A DNA stretch of 64,000 nucleotides from Odontocerum albicorne (taxonomy: Eukaryota > Arthropoda > Insecta > Trichoptera > Odontoceridae), in contig OX463864.1 of the NCBI GenBank assembly GCA_949825065.1, forward strand, positions 11,397,787 to 11,461,786, given 5' to 3'. The notes under the pieces were generated by a model. It had not been told where the DNA came from, ran no database searches, and saw only the letters and a program-made list of their open reading frames with translations. Positions 19,800 to 30,594 of the stretch are shown piece after piece; position 1 is the stretch's first letter, and each line of letters begins with the position of its first letter. A program made the translations under genes and the position numbers.

Positions 19800-20420
19800 A
19801 AAATAAGAAGACTGAATCATTCATCTGAAACATTCATGCTCTGTATTTATGTTCTTACACGAATGAAATCTCCAGTAATCACACACACACACACCTTCTA
19901 ACCGCATCATAATCATAATTTAAGATGAATGGTCAATGGGTCGTTATTCAAACAACTTGGGAATATTGACGATGTGTGATCTTTCAATTAATAATAACCT
20001 CATTTTTCAGAACTCGTCTACTCGAAATGCGAATAACAATAAATTTATTTGTTTTGTAAAAGAATACAAAAAAATGTTTACTTAAAAAAATAAAAGACCT
20101 AAGTAAATATTGCAAGTACCTACCTTCCAATTGCTGAGTGATTTGATAGCAAATATTTCAAAATTGGAATACGGACGTTACGCAGTAGCTTCTACATATG
20201 TTTTGTTTCATTTTCACTTCCCGATCACTGTGTGTTTTGATTAATTTTTAGCTTCAAGGCACTAGGCAAATTGTTTAATAAATATATTTAAAATTATTGC
20301 GTATAAAGAATAATAACGTGGAACTTGTTTCATACATTGAACTTATATAAATATTAAAATATTTTCTCTAAAGAATACGTTTGATTAAAACTATGTACTT
20401 ATGTCATACATTTATTAATT
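19800..20420. other. Unassigned sequence
   Basis: A short (CA)n run lies at 19882-19896. No recognised family. Confidence 0.4.
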
Positions 20421-20425
20421 ATAGT

Positions 20426-20605
20426 TAAGGCATTTGTGGAGGTTCAAAGACATTATAATTTGTTTAGTTAAACACTGTTAATTCAACTAAATATAACTAA
20501 AGATTCTTGTTTGTGATCCCCTAATGAGGTGAAAGTCTTGAAACCGGTAGGATTCTACCGTTATATTAAGTGGAATAAACGTTGTTTGATTAAACAAATT
20601 ACATA
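20426..20605. mobile_element. Inverted family 1 element with a decayed hammerhead-like core
   Basis: The left part (20426-20486, antisense) has AAGGCATTTGTGGAGGTTCA and GTTTAGTTAAACACTGTTAA. The right part (plus) has TAAGTGGAATAAACGTTGTT, TGATTAAACAAATTA. Between them CTAATGA (20521) and GAAACCGGTA (20540-20549) are the family 1 core, with a G to A change in the first box that should abolish activity. This is an inverted arrangement like 3238-3496. Confidence 0.6.
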
Positions 20606-20609
20606 TTTA

Positions 20610-21080
20610 TATTTGTTTATACAAAATAAACCAATAACCCGAACAAAACACACTAATAACCCGGATAAAAAGAAATTTAATTGATTAAGATTTTTTCGTT
20701 CGATTGAAATTTTAAGAGTAAATTTTTTTCCATCTGATGTTTGCGTGTTTTGTATTATTTTTTGACCGCAACATTTTGAACGCAAGTATTTGTAATAAAA
20801 TATCTTATATGTTTCACAAAATAAAAAGATTAAAAATATGTTTACAATGGGTTAAATCTAATTCCGCTCAAGTACAGTCGACTCCCAATTATTAAATTGA
20901 CCCGTTTAAAAAAATCCAGATATTTTCCACCAACAAAAGAAAAGACAAAACCAAAACACACATTTAAAATTATCGTAAATACTACTATATCTCGTTTATT
21001 TAAAATATGATTGCAGAAAAGTTTACTTTTCCCTTGTCAACTTTTCATTAAACTTTAAACAACGTTAGTTTAAGTATGAG
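20610..21080. other. AT-rich unassigned sequence
   Basis: A local repeat ACCCGAACAAAACACACTAA and ACCCGGATAAAAAG (20637-20670) is seen. AATCTAATTCCGCTCAAGT (20857-20875) recurs at 32588-32606. Nothing coding. Confidence 0.4.
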
Positions 21081-21094
21081 TAGCGGTGTGCTGT

Positions 21095-21560
21095 ACGCGT
21101 GTACTTGTATGAGTGAATCTGTTTCCCATATGCGTTTCCTATGTGCTGTATGCGTGTACTTGTATGAGTGTATCTATTTCCTATATGCGTTTCCTATGTG
21201 CTGTATGCGTGCACTTGTATGAGTGTATCTGCTCCCTATATGCGTTTCATATGTACTCTACGTGTGTACTTGTATGCGTGTATCTGTTTCCTATATACAT
21301 TTCCTATGTGCTGTATGCGTGTACTTGTGTGAATGTATCTGTTTCCTATATGCATTCCATATGTGCTGTATGCGTGTACCTGTATGAGTGTATCTGTTTC
21401 CTATATGCATTTTTTATGTGCTGTATGCGTGTACTTGTATGAGTGTATATGTTTCTTATATGCATTTCCTATGTGCTGTATGCGTGTACTTGTATGAGTG
21501 TACCTGTCCCGTATACTTGTATTAGTGCGTGTACTTGTATGAGTGTACCTGTTCCGTATA
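21095..21560 (+). repeat. 55-bp tandem array
   Basis: About eight units with the core TGCTGTATGCGTGTACTTG and GAGTGTATCTGTTTCCTATA. The spacing of CTGTATGCG is 55 bases between the first clear copies (21146 and 21201). The end (21480-21560) contains shortened units. The frame at 21113-21442 (109 codons, rich in C, Y and V) is open only because no phase of the unit contains a stop; it is not a gene. Confidence 0.93.
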
Positions 21561-21564
21561 CTGT

Positions 21565-22565
21565 ATAATTATTTGCACCATCGTGAATTAAAATTGTTTT
21601 TGGTGACGTACTCACGAACTGAACTCTAAAGAACATAACCACTCGCACACGGAATAGCCTTGATTAATGAACTTTCTAATATCGATACCTTCCACATCTG
21701 GTGAATAAATTGAAGATTAAACTCCTTAATAAACTTTGTAGGTTAATCTGAGGCACTTCACAGGGAGGCACGAGTAAAATTGTTTCGGTTGTCATTATAC
21801 TTTATTTAGACTTTATAATTTTATAGTTTCGTTGTTATTTAATTGAGTTAATTTGGATACCAGTATCCAATGTAAAATAAGATAAATAAATAAAACAATT
21901 GAACTTCATATCCAGACAAATTATTATTTTTATTTATGGAACATAGTTTTGATTTTTTTTACTGCTTGGTCGATCCACGATCCGATAAATGCGATCCCGA
22001 ATAATCGAGAGTCTACTATATTTTTTTACATAAAGCCATATAATATATAAAAAAACAAACATTTTTTAAACAAAAAACAATGAAACTGAACAACATGCGA
22101 AAAAATATAAAACGATAATAAAATGTATTCGTTGATCACAAATTTATTACAGCAAATCAATGATATCAAAATGATTGAGAAAGTCAACCAAAAATTTCTT
22201 TCACAATATATATCAATATTTCTTTTACAATACTGTCAAACATTTCATTAGGAATACGACAAAAATAACATAATTTCAAGCGATAAAATAAATAAATTCT
22301 TCGGAAAAACATATTTTTCTCTCAAAATTTATTTTTGACAAAAGTTCGTTATGATAATAAGAAAAAGTTTATCATTGAAACGTCCTCCTTAATGAATATG
22401 AAGATAGGAGTGGTTCTGTATATACCCCAGTCTCCCCTTTTCCCTTACAAATCGTTGCTCCGAAAGATATGATTTTTCAGACTTTTATTTCATTTTTACT
22501 TCCAAAAAGATTCTTGTGGAAGAAGTATTGCGATAGGAGAATTATTAACTTACTCCAACATTTCT
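21565..22565. other. AT-rich unassigned sequence
   Basis: No recognised repeat or coding frame in this kilobase. AGTCGACTCC-type and CGAGAGTCTACTA segments near 20875 and 22005 may be traces of the same dispersed sequence. Confidence 0.35.
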
Positions 22566-22764
22566 ACATTGCGATTATACGGTTCAGTTCAGTTTAGTTC
22601 GATCCCACCTCTACCCACGCTGTTATGGGGGACAAAATAAGTCCCCATCCAGCGTGATCTACACTAGAAGGTCGAAATGCTTTTTTTTCTTAAATGAAAC
22701 ATCCATAGACGCGGTAGGGCAAATTGGCCTGAACGTCACGAAAAGTGAAACGCTTCCCTTTATA

Positions 22765-23240
22765 CAGGGTGGCGCATGTTTTTTGAATGGCTAGTATTTT
22801 GCAAAGAGAGGAAACGCATGTTTTTCATTTAAGCATAACATTGTTTATTTTCAAGATTGTTTTTTGATTATACAGGTAATTAAAGTAATAATATTGCACC
22901 TTTAAATTAATTGTGAAAAATAATGTCAGGCAAGTGTTGCCCTTCTTCGCGGTCACATATCTGCAGCCTCCATTGAAAGTTATGCATCACTCTCACAAAC
23001 ATTTCTTCTGGTATTCCTTCGATTTCTTGACGAATTTAGTGGGCGAAGAAGGGCAACACTTGCTTGACATTATTCTTTAAGATTAATTTAAAGGTGCAAT
23101 ATTATTACTTCTTTTACCTGTATTAATCAAAAAATAATCTTGAAAATAAACAATGTTATGCTTAAACTAAAAATAGGCGTTTCCTCTCTTTGCAAAATAT
23201 AAACCATTCAAAAAACATGCGTTTTCTCTGCACCACCCTG
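22765..23240 (-). mobile_element. Foldback element from a duplicated transposon 3' end
   Basis: It starts CAGGGTGGCGCATG after TA (22763-22764) and ends with CACCACCCTG before TA (23241-23242). The arms are long: 22765-22953 and 23042-23240 are imperfect reverse complements, including GCAAAGAGAGGAAACGC and AGTGTTGCCCTTCTTCGC. TA target sites and a transposase scrap point to the Tc1/mariner group. Confidence 0.88.
22930..23040 (-). pseudogene. Transposase C-terminal scrap inside the foldback
   Basis: The minus strand reads IPEEMFVRVMHNFQWRLQIC followed by DREEGQHLPDI. This resembles the C-terminal end of Tc1/mariner-related transposases (an IPEEML..V..NF..RL..C....G.HL.DI pattern). Only about 35 residues survive. 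Because the end of this scrap lies in the left arm, the right arm must be an inverted duplicate of the transposon's 3' end. Confidence 0.65.
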
Positions 23241-23241
23241 T

Positions 23242-23350
23242 ATTTGACAGATATACGTCTTATCAATTAGGCCATAAATAATAAGTAATATTAATTTAAT
23301 TATTATTAATTAATTATAATAATTAATTGTTTATATAATATTATTATTTT
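23242..23350. repeat. AT-only palindromic low-complexity tract
   Basis: At 23276-23345 the sequence is almost only A and T, built of AATTAATTATAATAATTAATT-type inversions. It sits between the foldback and the right half of family F. Confidence 0.6.
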
Positions 23351-23504
23351 TTTATTAGCGCGACGTCACATAGTGACAAAAAAGGAACAGCCCAAAGGGG
23401 CTCCTTCTCCGGTGGTGACACACCTGTGTGAAAAGAATAGTGACGACGACGTACTTATAGTTCGACCACACGAGAAAAAGAAAATGATTTACAGTGCAAA
23501 ATCT

Positions 23505-24800
23505 AGATTTAATTGCTGGACATGGGCTCAGTGGTGACAGGGGGTTGTTGATAGAGATTGAATAGTGCCATCAAGAACATATGTCTTTAGACCTCATCGC
23601 GATTATACAAGAATTTATTGTAATCTAACGGAAACCATGATCTAACAGTTACCATTCAAGCTAAATTAGGGGGGGCGCCCCAGGTCCGATTCTTGGCGGA
23701 TTCACTTACGGACTCATAGGCCATTTTCTATCTGAATTTATATTTTTCTGTACCTCATATGCTGCTGATCATGAATTCTTATTATAATGCTTTTAACCTG
23801 TCCTTACTGTGTTAAAAAAATTCGCGCGTTCCGGTGCTGTGTATTCAATACACATCAATACGGTCGTAAAATCGGAGAAACAAAAATATTCATAGCCAAT
23901 CGCTTAAATTAATTAAATTTGAAGTCAAAAGTGATAATAATTGAAATTTAATTGTTGGAAACATAAAAAAAAAACATCAGCCGACGTTCACAAAACGGGC
24001 GAAGCGACCACCTCAAATGGATGCCCGAAAGCTACTGAAGCGAGCGAACTGAGATTCTATTTCTTGCGTTCCCATATACCGAAGTAGAGAGAGTGAGACG
24101 TGAATAGCGTCGCTTCCTCATCCATAGCGATTTTTTTAGAATGAATATACCTACGTCCCACACTGGCACACGTTTGTTTGTATTGGTGAATTTATTCCCG
24201 ATTTTCACAAAATATCTCTGATGTGGCCGATAAGTGCTAATTATTATTGATATTATTTTTTTCATTCAATGCGTAAATGTATTACGGAAGAATACCTAAA
24301 ATCTGAACCCAGTATTTATTATATTTATAGGGATATTAAAGTTTTTAGAATGTGTACTAGTTACACACCACAGGGAAGGAAGGGTTAAATGAGATAAAAT
24401 GGGTAATATACAACTACCTAAGGATAAACTGCAGCAGATTAAACCTGCCGGTCGTCATAGGAGTTTAATCTCCTTGCCATCGGAAGTTTTAGTTTGATCT
24501 GAAATCGAACAGCATGTATACAACAAAAAAAAAGCAATACACGAACAGGTGTCTTATACCTACAGGTTGGCTTATAATCTTACTGAACCACGAGTGATAG
24601 ATAGCCTATTGAATCGAAATTAATGTGATCGTAAAATATACAACATTGAAGTACAACTTTTTTTTGTTTATTTTTTATATTTTCAATGCATTCATTCACG
24701 ATTTTGAAATATTTAATACTTTATACCCAATACCACATTTATCATATTTTTGGATATTTATTTTTGAAGATTATTGAGTTAAATAAAATATGTATATTAG
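23505..24800. other. Mostly unassigned sequence
   Basis: GGTCCGATTCTTGGCGG (23680-23696) may be a decayed B box. The frame at 24032-24265 (minus) shows no recognisable domain. Nothing else is supported. Confidence 0.35.
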
Positions 24801-24825
24801 ATAACATTTTCTTTGTTTTCACTAT

Positions 24826-24955
24826 TGCTTTATTTGTTGAGTCCAATACTAGTGTTAAAGGCCTTTGCTTTATTCAGGTCAGACGATATGAACCTTCTTC
24901 ATCATCACCTGACGAAGAAGGCATAGGTCATTAAAATCGTCAGTGAGCTCAATTA
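24826..24955. mobile_element. Family 2 hammerhead-like modules, close inverted pair
   Basis: The right module has TCAC (24905-24908), CTGACGA (24909-24915) and GTGAGCTC (24943-24950), with TCAC able to pair with GTGA. Its second box is decayed (TTAAAATCGTCA). The left module (24826-24890, antisense) aligns with the reverse complement of the right one through TTTATT, TTGAGT, TTAAAGGCCT and TTCAGG. The pair is nearly back to back, unlike the pair at 3.2-3.5 kb, which has a spacer of about 170 bases. Confidence 0.45.
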
Positions 24956-25150
24956 ATAAAAAAGGTGCCTACAAAGAATAATAGTACTTAATTCATTTAT
25001 TATATTAAACTAAAAAGTCAATTAGCCTATATCAGTTCCACACGAAATGAATTAAATATGTATTTTTTCAAGATTCAATATATATTTGTATGTTATAGTA
25101 ATAATTATAGCAAGTACTTCTCGATTTCGGAAATATAAAAGGGATACAAA

Positions 25151-25280
25151 TTCATATATTGAAGATCCAATAGGTACCAAAGATATTCAGGCTCATTCGT
25201 CTTTTTTATCCATGTATTGATTCATATATTGAAGATCCAATAGCTACCAAAGAGATTCAGGCTCATTCGTCTTTTTTATC
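25151..25280 (+). repeat. 70-bp tandem duplication
   Basis: TTCATATATTGAAGATCCAA occurs at 25151 and 25221, followed in both by TAG(G/C)TACCAAAGA and GCTCATTCGTCTTTTTTATC. Two copies with about three differences. Confidence 0.95.
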
Positions 25281-25284
25281 ACTT

Positions 25285-25745
25285 CAAAGCTCCATTACTC
25301 ATAAGTAATGTCAATAATCATCAAACAAAAAACACACATATCGAGGTAAAACACTGTTTGAAGTTGAAAACTGTTGATAATTCTAATTAATTTATTTAAT
25401 ACTTCACTGTTAAAAGTTGCCGGGCAGCAATCTTTTCCAGCCGACCAACCTTCAAATCATTATCAGAAATTGAACTCTATATTCTAGGTTGTTTATCAAC
25501 TATGTTGCTCAATTTTATCTCAAGTGCACACTCATATACCCTCTTCGGAAAGAACAATAAAAATGCGTGTGATAATTTCTAACGTTTTGTCTCGACGTGC
25601 AACAATAAATATTATTTTTTATTAAGATATATGACACTTAAGTGTCCTTTAAAACCATAGAAATATTAACTGATAAGATATCAACAACTTCAAAAAATCA
25701 ACACAATTCATAATACATACTGTGCTTGAAATCAACATGTATAAT
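25285..25745. other. Unassigned sequence with a SINE-A core trace
   Basis: GGGCAGCAATCTTTTCCAGC followed by CGACCAACC (25421-25449) is the antisense SINE-A core. The remainder is AT-rich and unassigned. Confidence 0.45.
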
Positions 25746-25749
25746 CCTC

Positions 25750-25815
25750 AAAAAAATGCAGGCAAAAGCCTAGTTTATTTGGGACTTGACAAATGGAAGG
25801 TAAAAAACATAGATC
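25750..25815 (-). repeat. Family D fragment, inverted
   Basis: GCAGGCAAAAGCCTAGTTTA (25759-25778) and ACAAATGGAAGGTAAAAAAC are the antisense of the family D middle. It lies head to head with the plus-strand copy that starts at 25855. Confidence 0.7.
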
Positions 25816-25854
25816 TATGTAATTTTTCGTCCCTTTTTAATTTATATTTTATTT

Positions 25855-26155
25855 ATTTTACACATGACAAGAAAAATATATAATTTGCGAAAAAACAACA
25901 GGTAATTTAATTTGGACGCACAATTTTAATGGATCTGGGTTTGTTGCTTTTCATTTGTCGTGGCCCCAGTAAACTAGGCTTTTGCCTGTATTTTACTGAG
26001 GACATATAGCATGAAAAAATAAATCGATACTTATTTCCAATTTTAGATTACATTAAACCCCGTTGCACATTTTCATCAACCTGACAAAAAATACTACACT
26101 CAAGAGCTCATACAAACCTTTGCTACAAGTCATACTTCTTGCAAGCCCAGTTTTT
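25855..26155 (+). repeat. Family D copy
   Basis: ACACATGACAAGAAAAATAT, GGATCTGGGTTTGTTGC, CCAGTAAACTAGGCTTTTGC, GAGGACATATAGCATG and TCATCAACCTGACAAAAAAT in the family D order, then GAGCTCATACAAACCTTTGC, which matches 7596-7615. Confidence 0.75.
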
Positions 26156-26159
26156 AATT

Positions 26160-27375
26160 CCCTCTAGTTTTTTTCATAAATTATATAGTACTCGTAAAAC
26201 AACACTGAAAGCAGAAAAACTCAAATATAATCATTGAAAACACAAAATTTATTATGTTACAAAAAAAACAGTTACACAAAATGTACATGGAATAACCAGT
26301 CTTCAAATTAAGTCCTAATATAAAGGAAATACTGTAGATGGGTCCTTTTAACTCAACATCATCTACAGTCTGTTAAAAATATCCACCAACCCAGAGACGG
26401 GAAAGGTAAATTGTTAAATGGTAATTTTTTTACATATTATAAACATATAAAATGATACTTTGAAAAGTACTGCGCTTGACTCACAACAGTTTTTTAGAAG
26501 AATAAAAGGGGTGTTAGGACACAATTCAAACTAAACTAAGGGCCCCTGAAAAGTGCGCGCGATTTTAATTCTTATGTATATAAGGAACAAAGTTTTTAAT
26601 TCCTTACTCTTTGGCACCCAAGAGGATACTAGGGTGAAATGAGACGCTTTTGAATTAAGGAGGACAAAATTTTCTCGTGCCATTTAAAAACTTATTACGT
26701 GCAATTTAAAATGTAAGATATTGTAAAGTTTCTCGAGAAATAATAATGTTTTTTTTCTATCTTATACTTAACTTTCTCAAAAAGAATTTTTGCAGATGTC
26801 CCTTTGCTGAAATTAATAAAAGGGGTGAATCGAGAGAGATCGTCTCTTCTAACATTTGTTTTGTCTAAATCTTTTTAATTTGTTTTTTCGACTTATTAAA
26901 TTTGAAAATTATTCTTTTTCGGTAGCGTTCTTGTCTAACCGTCGCTTTTTGTCTTAATGACCTGAATTTGATTTCTTGTTTTTTTTATGAATTTTATTTT
27001 AAGTTCTTGCAACCCTTTCTCGTTTATTATTTCTCATAACAAACAGAATTATCTTTGCTTTTCTTTCCCATTTTTTAAACAATCATCAAATACGAAGAAA
27101 TCAATTTCAATATATAAAAAAAGGGTTTTTTAAAAAGCAAAATAGAAACATACTCGCCTAATTTTTAAGATTCACAGTTTTAACAACTTGTAAAATTCCT
27201 ATAATTTTCAAATATTTCTAATTAATTAATAGCGATAATTTTAAATGAAAGATTAAGGAAAAAATATTTAATAAATAAATCAATAAAAGTTTATTGATAG
27301 CAATATATTTTATAAATACATATCCTATAATTACACATATATGTAATGGAAATGAAAAAAAATGAGTGAGTTAAG
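26160..27375. other. Unassigned sequence
   Basis: No recognised repeat. A weak hairpin pairs ACTGTAGATG (26331-26340) with CATCTACAGT (26361-26370). The stretch at 26870-27060 is T-rich and has no frame of note. Confidence 0.35.
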
Positions 27376-27379
27376 TTAT

Positions 27380-27475
27380 TAAAAGGTATGAGCTCATCTC
27401 ATAATATCCTCCCAATTAAAATATACCCCCGCCAATATGAAGGTGAGCCTCCAGATGTTTTTGTTCATACTTTTG
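27380..27475 (-). repeat. Family G copy, truncated
   Basis: GGTATGAGCTCATCTCATAA, TATCCTCCC, CCGCCAATATGAAGGTGAGC and CTCCAGATGTTTTTG align with 4545-4635. Confidence 0.6.
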
Positions 27476-27737
27476 TTCACGTAAATCATATCGCACAAAA
27501 ATAAATGAAAATAAATACGTAGATAATATAATTAATCATATTATTGACAAAGTAACATATTTCAATATTGTTAAAAGTTAGCACATGTGTAAATAATATT
27601 TTGCAGACAAAATAAAATGAATAAATCACTTTATATTTTTTGTATACAATATCTGTAGTCACATATAAAGGTTAAAAAATTGTATACCTAATGCGAATTG
27701 AAAATATTTACTAATAAATAAATAATTCGTGTATAAC

Positions 27738-27930
27738 ATTTTTGTTGTATGCATTAGAACCTAACGAGCTATTGCCACGTGTCATTCTTTTTAAACCAAC
27801 CAGAAAAGGTTAAAGTGCAAATCTGACATGAATCTTTCGAAAAAAAAGTGGGTTCCAGCGTGAGTCGAACCCACAACCCTGAGTTGGAAGACAGGCATCT
27901 TAGCAACTGAGCAACGGAACTTATCAATCA
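27738..27930 (-). mobile_element. SINE-A copy, well-preserved head
   Basis: In antisense: tail TGTTGTATGCATTAG, core ACGAGCTATTGCCACGTGTC and AAACCAACCAGAAAAGG, B box GTGAGTCGAACCCACAACCC, and A box GCATCTTAGCAACTGAGCAA. The tRNA-like head is among the best in the window, but I cannot fold it into a canonical tRNA, so I do not call a tRNA gene. Confidence 0.82.
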
Positions 27931-27974
27931 CTTGATTCTAGTAATGGTCCTCAGGTTTTACCAGTTACATTGTT

Positions 27975-28145
27975 TTTCACTTTCGTTGTACACAGTACAA
28001 CCTGGCGGACGTACAATCATATGTGACAACGTTTAATAGGCCTTAAATGAAAATCATGCTGAAATCTTTTTTTTGGAAAAAAAAACTGGATTCAACAGAA
28101 GTCAACCCTCAGTTTGGAAGACAATCGTCTTACCAACTTGATCTA
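27975..28145 (-). mobile_element. SINE-A copy
   Basis: TTTTCACTTTCGTTGTACAC (tail), CAACCTGGCGGACGTACAAT, a decayed core, AAGTCAACCCTCAGTTTGGA and CAATCGTCTTACCAACTTGA (A box). It lies directly after another minus-strand SINE-A. Confidence 0.75.
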
Positions 28146-28149
28146 ACAT

Positions 28150-28695
28150 GTAAAAAAATCAAACCAAAAGAATAAAAACAAAAATGCAAAAACAAAAGTA
28201 CAAAACAAAAATATAAAAGCAAAAATATAAAAAACAAAAATATGCAAAAAAAATTGAAAACAAAGCATTTGAAACGTTTCTCGATATTTGTATGAAGGAA
28301 GCTGTACGCCGCAGTGAATGCTTACGCCATATGCAAAAATCAAACATCGCGAATATTGCAAATATAAAATCTGCCCAAATAACCCAGACACACGCGGGCA
28401 AGGTCGCACGCTGGGACCTTGAGCCACTTTTTTAAAAACGTACACTGTCGTGATTTTTTATTTTTACTTTTTTATCTCGCCTCTGACGCATACTCTCGCT
28501 GCATAATGCAGTTGGAAAAATGCATCGACGACGGTTTGTTGCATTTATTTGCAAAAGTACATGTGAAAAATTAACGTGGACACTTATGTTGAACGAAATA
28601 TTAAAAACATTTTTTAACTAAATCCTTTTATACTAAACTGATACTTTTTTTAAGTTAAAAAAAAATATTTCTAGTGAATACAACAAATTATTTAT
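28150..28695. other. A-rich low complexity and unassigned sequence
   Basis: 28160-28265 is a degenerate AAACAAAAATAT-type run; it keeps the minus-strand frames at 28143-28445 open and rich in F, Y and C, so these are spurious. 28265-28440 is less AT-rich, but I recognise nothing in it. Confidence 0.5.
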
Positions 28696-28699
28696 TCAT

Positions 28700-28785
28700 A
28701 TTCAAAATGAAATCACTTTTCTTCCCTCTCCACCATCTTTTCATTTTCCTTTGATTGATGATATCTCCTCGACTCGATTGATTGA
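28700..28785 (-). repeat. Family H end fragment
   Basis: CTCCACCATCTTTTCATTTT and CCTTTGATTGATGATATCTC are the antisense of GATATCATCAATCGAAGGAA and GGTGGAG in the copies at 60.81 kb and 38.25 kb. Confidence 0.6.
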
Positions 28786-28789
28786 TGAA

Positions 28790-28992
28790 CTCCGTGGTCC
28801 AGTTATTCGTCTGTCTACCAGCCCGAAGATTGCGGGTTCAAATATCGCTGGAACCCAAATTTAAAAAATGGGATACCCGTCTGGTTTTCACTTAATGTCT
28901 CTTAACATCTTTCCGGTTGATTGGAAGATATTGTCACATGGCAATAAGCTTACCAGGTTGTACTATATACAACGAAAGTGTAATACAATACA
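28790..28992 (+). mobile_element. SINE-A copy, full order
   Basis: Head CTCCGTGGTCCAGTTATTCG, B box GCGGGTTCAAATATCGCTGG, linker GTCTGGTTTTCACTTAATGT, core CCGGTTGATTGGAAGATATT, CATGGCAATAAG and the tail TATATACAACGAAAGTGTAA followed by TACAATACAAT. One of the most complete copies. Confidence 0.88.
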
Positions 28993-28994
28993 AT

Positions 28995-30170
28995 CTCCCT
29001 TTTACTTTAACTATGTATGTTATTATATATTGTTCATAAACTTTGTAAAAGTGATCCTCTATTTATTTTTGTCTAGTTGGTGGTAGAACGCTCATCTACC
29101 ACTTTTAATTTCCAGGAGATTTTAGTCGAGTCCAGTTCAAGCATATATGTTTTAGTGCCTACAAAAATAATCACTGTAAAATTAAACTTTGGTCAATTTT
29201 ATTACAAAAATACATTTAATTAATTGCAACTCTTGTCAATACCCAACGAAACAGATCTTCATTTCGCATATACATATTTTTTTCAACATTATTTTGTTTA
29301 TCCTTTTAATACGATAAAACGTAAAGCAAGCTGACCGCTTTAAGCAGGATGTATTCAAGGAAACTCAACAAATGCATTTTTTCAACCAGACTATCCAGCG
29401 ATTTGTCCATCAAACGGATATTTTAATGAATATTAAACACGAAAATACTTCTTCAATTCTACCAATTACATTAATCCTAACTACAAGTGTTTCTACCTTC
29501 CATTCCGAGACTCTCAACAAGGCACGTCTTTCTTTAAAAAACACGCCATATTTCAATAAAATACCTATAACATGAACCTGTTATTTTTTTTGTAGCATTG
29601 TTATTTTGATTTCAATTTCATTCAATAATATTGAGTTGTTAGGAAAGCAATTTCGTATTTTAGGATCAATTCAGACAAAATTGCGCCAAATTCTAGTGAA
29701 CAGTTTTTTTTCCGATATCATCAGTATCATAGCAATCTCTTGTATCGTAGAACCCTGATTACTGGTTACCTCGGGCAAAGATTTAGTCGTCATCGTAGTA
29801 ATCGACCTTCCATAGTAAATACCAGTCATCTTCGTGTCATTGTATCACTATTATGAATTTTTAAACCATATTTAAGCCACACAATCACTTACTGTATATC
29901 TTTCTTTTGGTTTGAGTCGCATTTTTTCCTTTGCGATACTAAAAAAGCACAAATCACCAAAAAAACAACTTATTTAGTTCCATCTTCAAAAATATGTTAC
30001 AAAACAATCAATTTATTACCGAAAACAAAAGCTTTTCTATTTTTTCTTTGCCTTTCATAATAATAAATTGTACATTCAATGTATAGCAATAAAAATTTCG
30101 TAACATAACGTGTATCTTTCCGAGAAATAGGAAACTATTTTCCGCAAAATATATTATTTATAGTTTTAAA
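28995..30170. other. Unassigned sequence
   Basis: GTCTAGTTGGTGGTAGAACG (29071-29090) looks like an isolated A-box segment. The segment at 29670-29860 has weak antisense similarity to a transposase helix-turn-helix, too weak to call. The remainder is AT-rich. Confidence 0.35.
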
Positions 30171-30292
30171 TTTAATGATAACGCATTTAATAATAATATT
30201 TAATATGATAACGCATTTAATAATAATATTTAATATGATAACGCATTTAATAATAATATTTATTATGATAACGCATTTAATAATAAAATTTG
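30170..30292 (+). repeat. 30-bp tandem array, four units
   Basis: ACGCATTTAATAATAATATT occurs at 30181, 30211 and 30241, with a variant at 30271. The period is exactly 30 bases. Confidence 0.95.
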
Positions 30293-30590
30293 ATTAATTT
30301 TAGTAAGTCTTTCGTCACTCATCCGTTCAACTTGTCCAAACAACTACAACGCACTCTTTTTCACATTATTTAACACACCAATGTTTAAATAATATAAATC
30401 CCTACTAATTACATTTATTATTCTGTCATGCATTAATAGCACATGTCATTCTCATTGCTCGCATTTCACTTCCACACATCAGTGTTAGCATATTATGACC
30501 TTATTGATCTTGTTTCCTATCACAACTCTTATTGCAATATTTATTTCCACTATTCCGTCATCTAGTGTCTTAAAACATCAATTATTTAAC
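30293..30590 (-). pseudogene. RTE-X retroelement 3' fragment
   Basis: The antisense order TTAGTAAGTCTTTCGTCACT, CATCCGTTCAACTTGTCCAA, ACTTCCACACATCAGTGTTA and TTGATCTTGTTTCCTATCAC matches the RTE-X copies at 31.85-32.2 kb and 6.3-6.6 kb. Highly diverged. Confidence 0.6.
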
Positions 30591-30594
30591 TGGT

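Larger units (their letters stand above)
22570..23500 (+). repeat. Family F copy split by nested insertions
   Basis: The left part is 22575-22690 (CCCACCTCTACCCACGCTGT, TAAGTCCCCATCCAGCGTGA). The right part is 23357-23500 (AGCGCGACGTCACATAGTGA, GGGGCTCCTTCTCCGGTGGT). They are contiguous in the copy at 45258-45510. About 660 bases separate them here, including the foldback element at 22765-23240. Confidence 0.8.

Noticed and set aside
21113..21442. 109-codon cysteine-rich frame
   Set aside because: Generated by the 55-bp array.
27850..27925. A genuine tRNA gene
   Set aside because: A and B boxes are present, but I cannot form a complete cloverleaf with a 7-bp acceptor stem, and the flanks are the SINE-A core and tail.
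29670..29860. Transposase helix-turn-helix on the minus strand
   Set aside because: Only a vague IQEIAMILMIS-like similarity with stops nearby; no inverted ends found.
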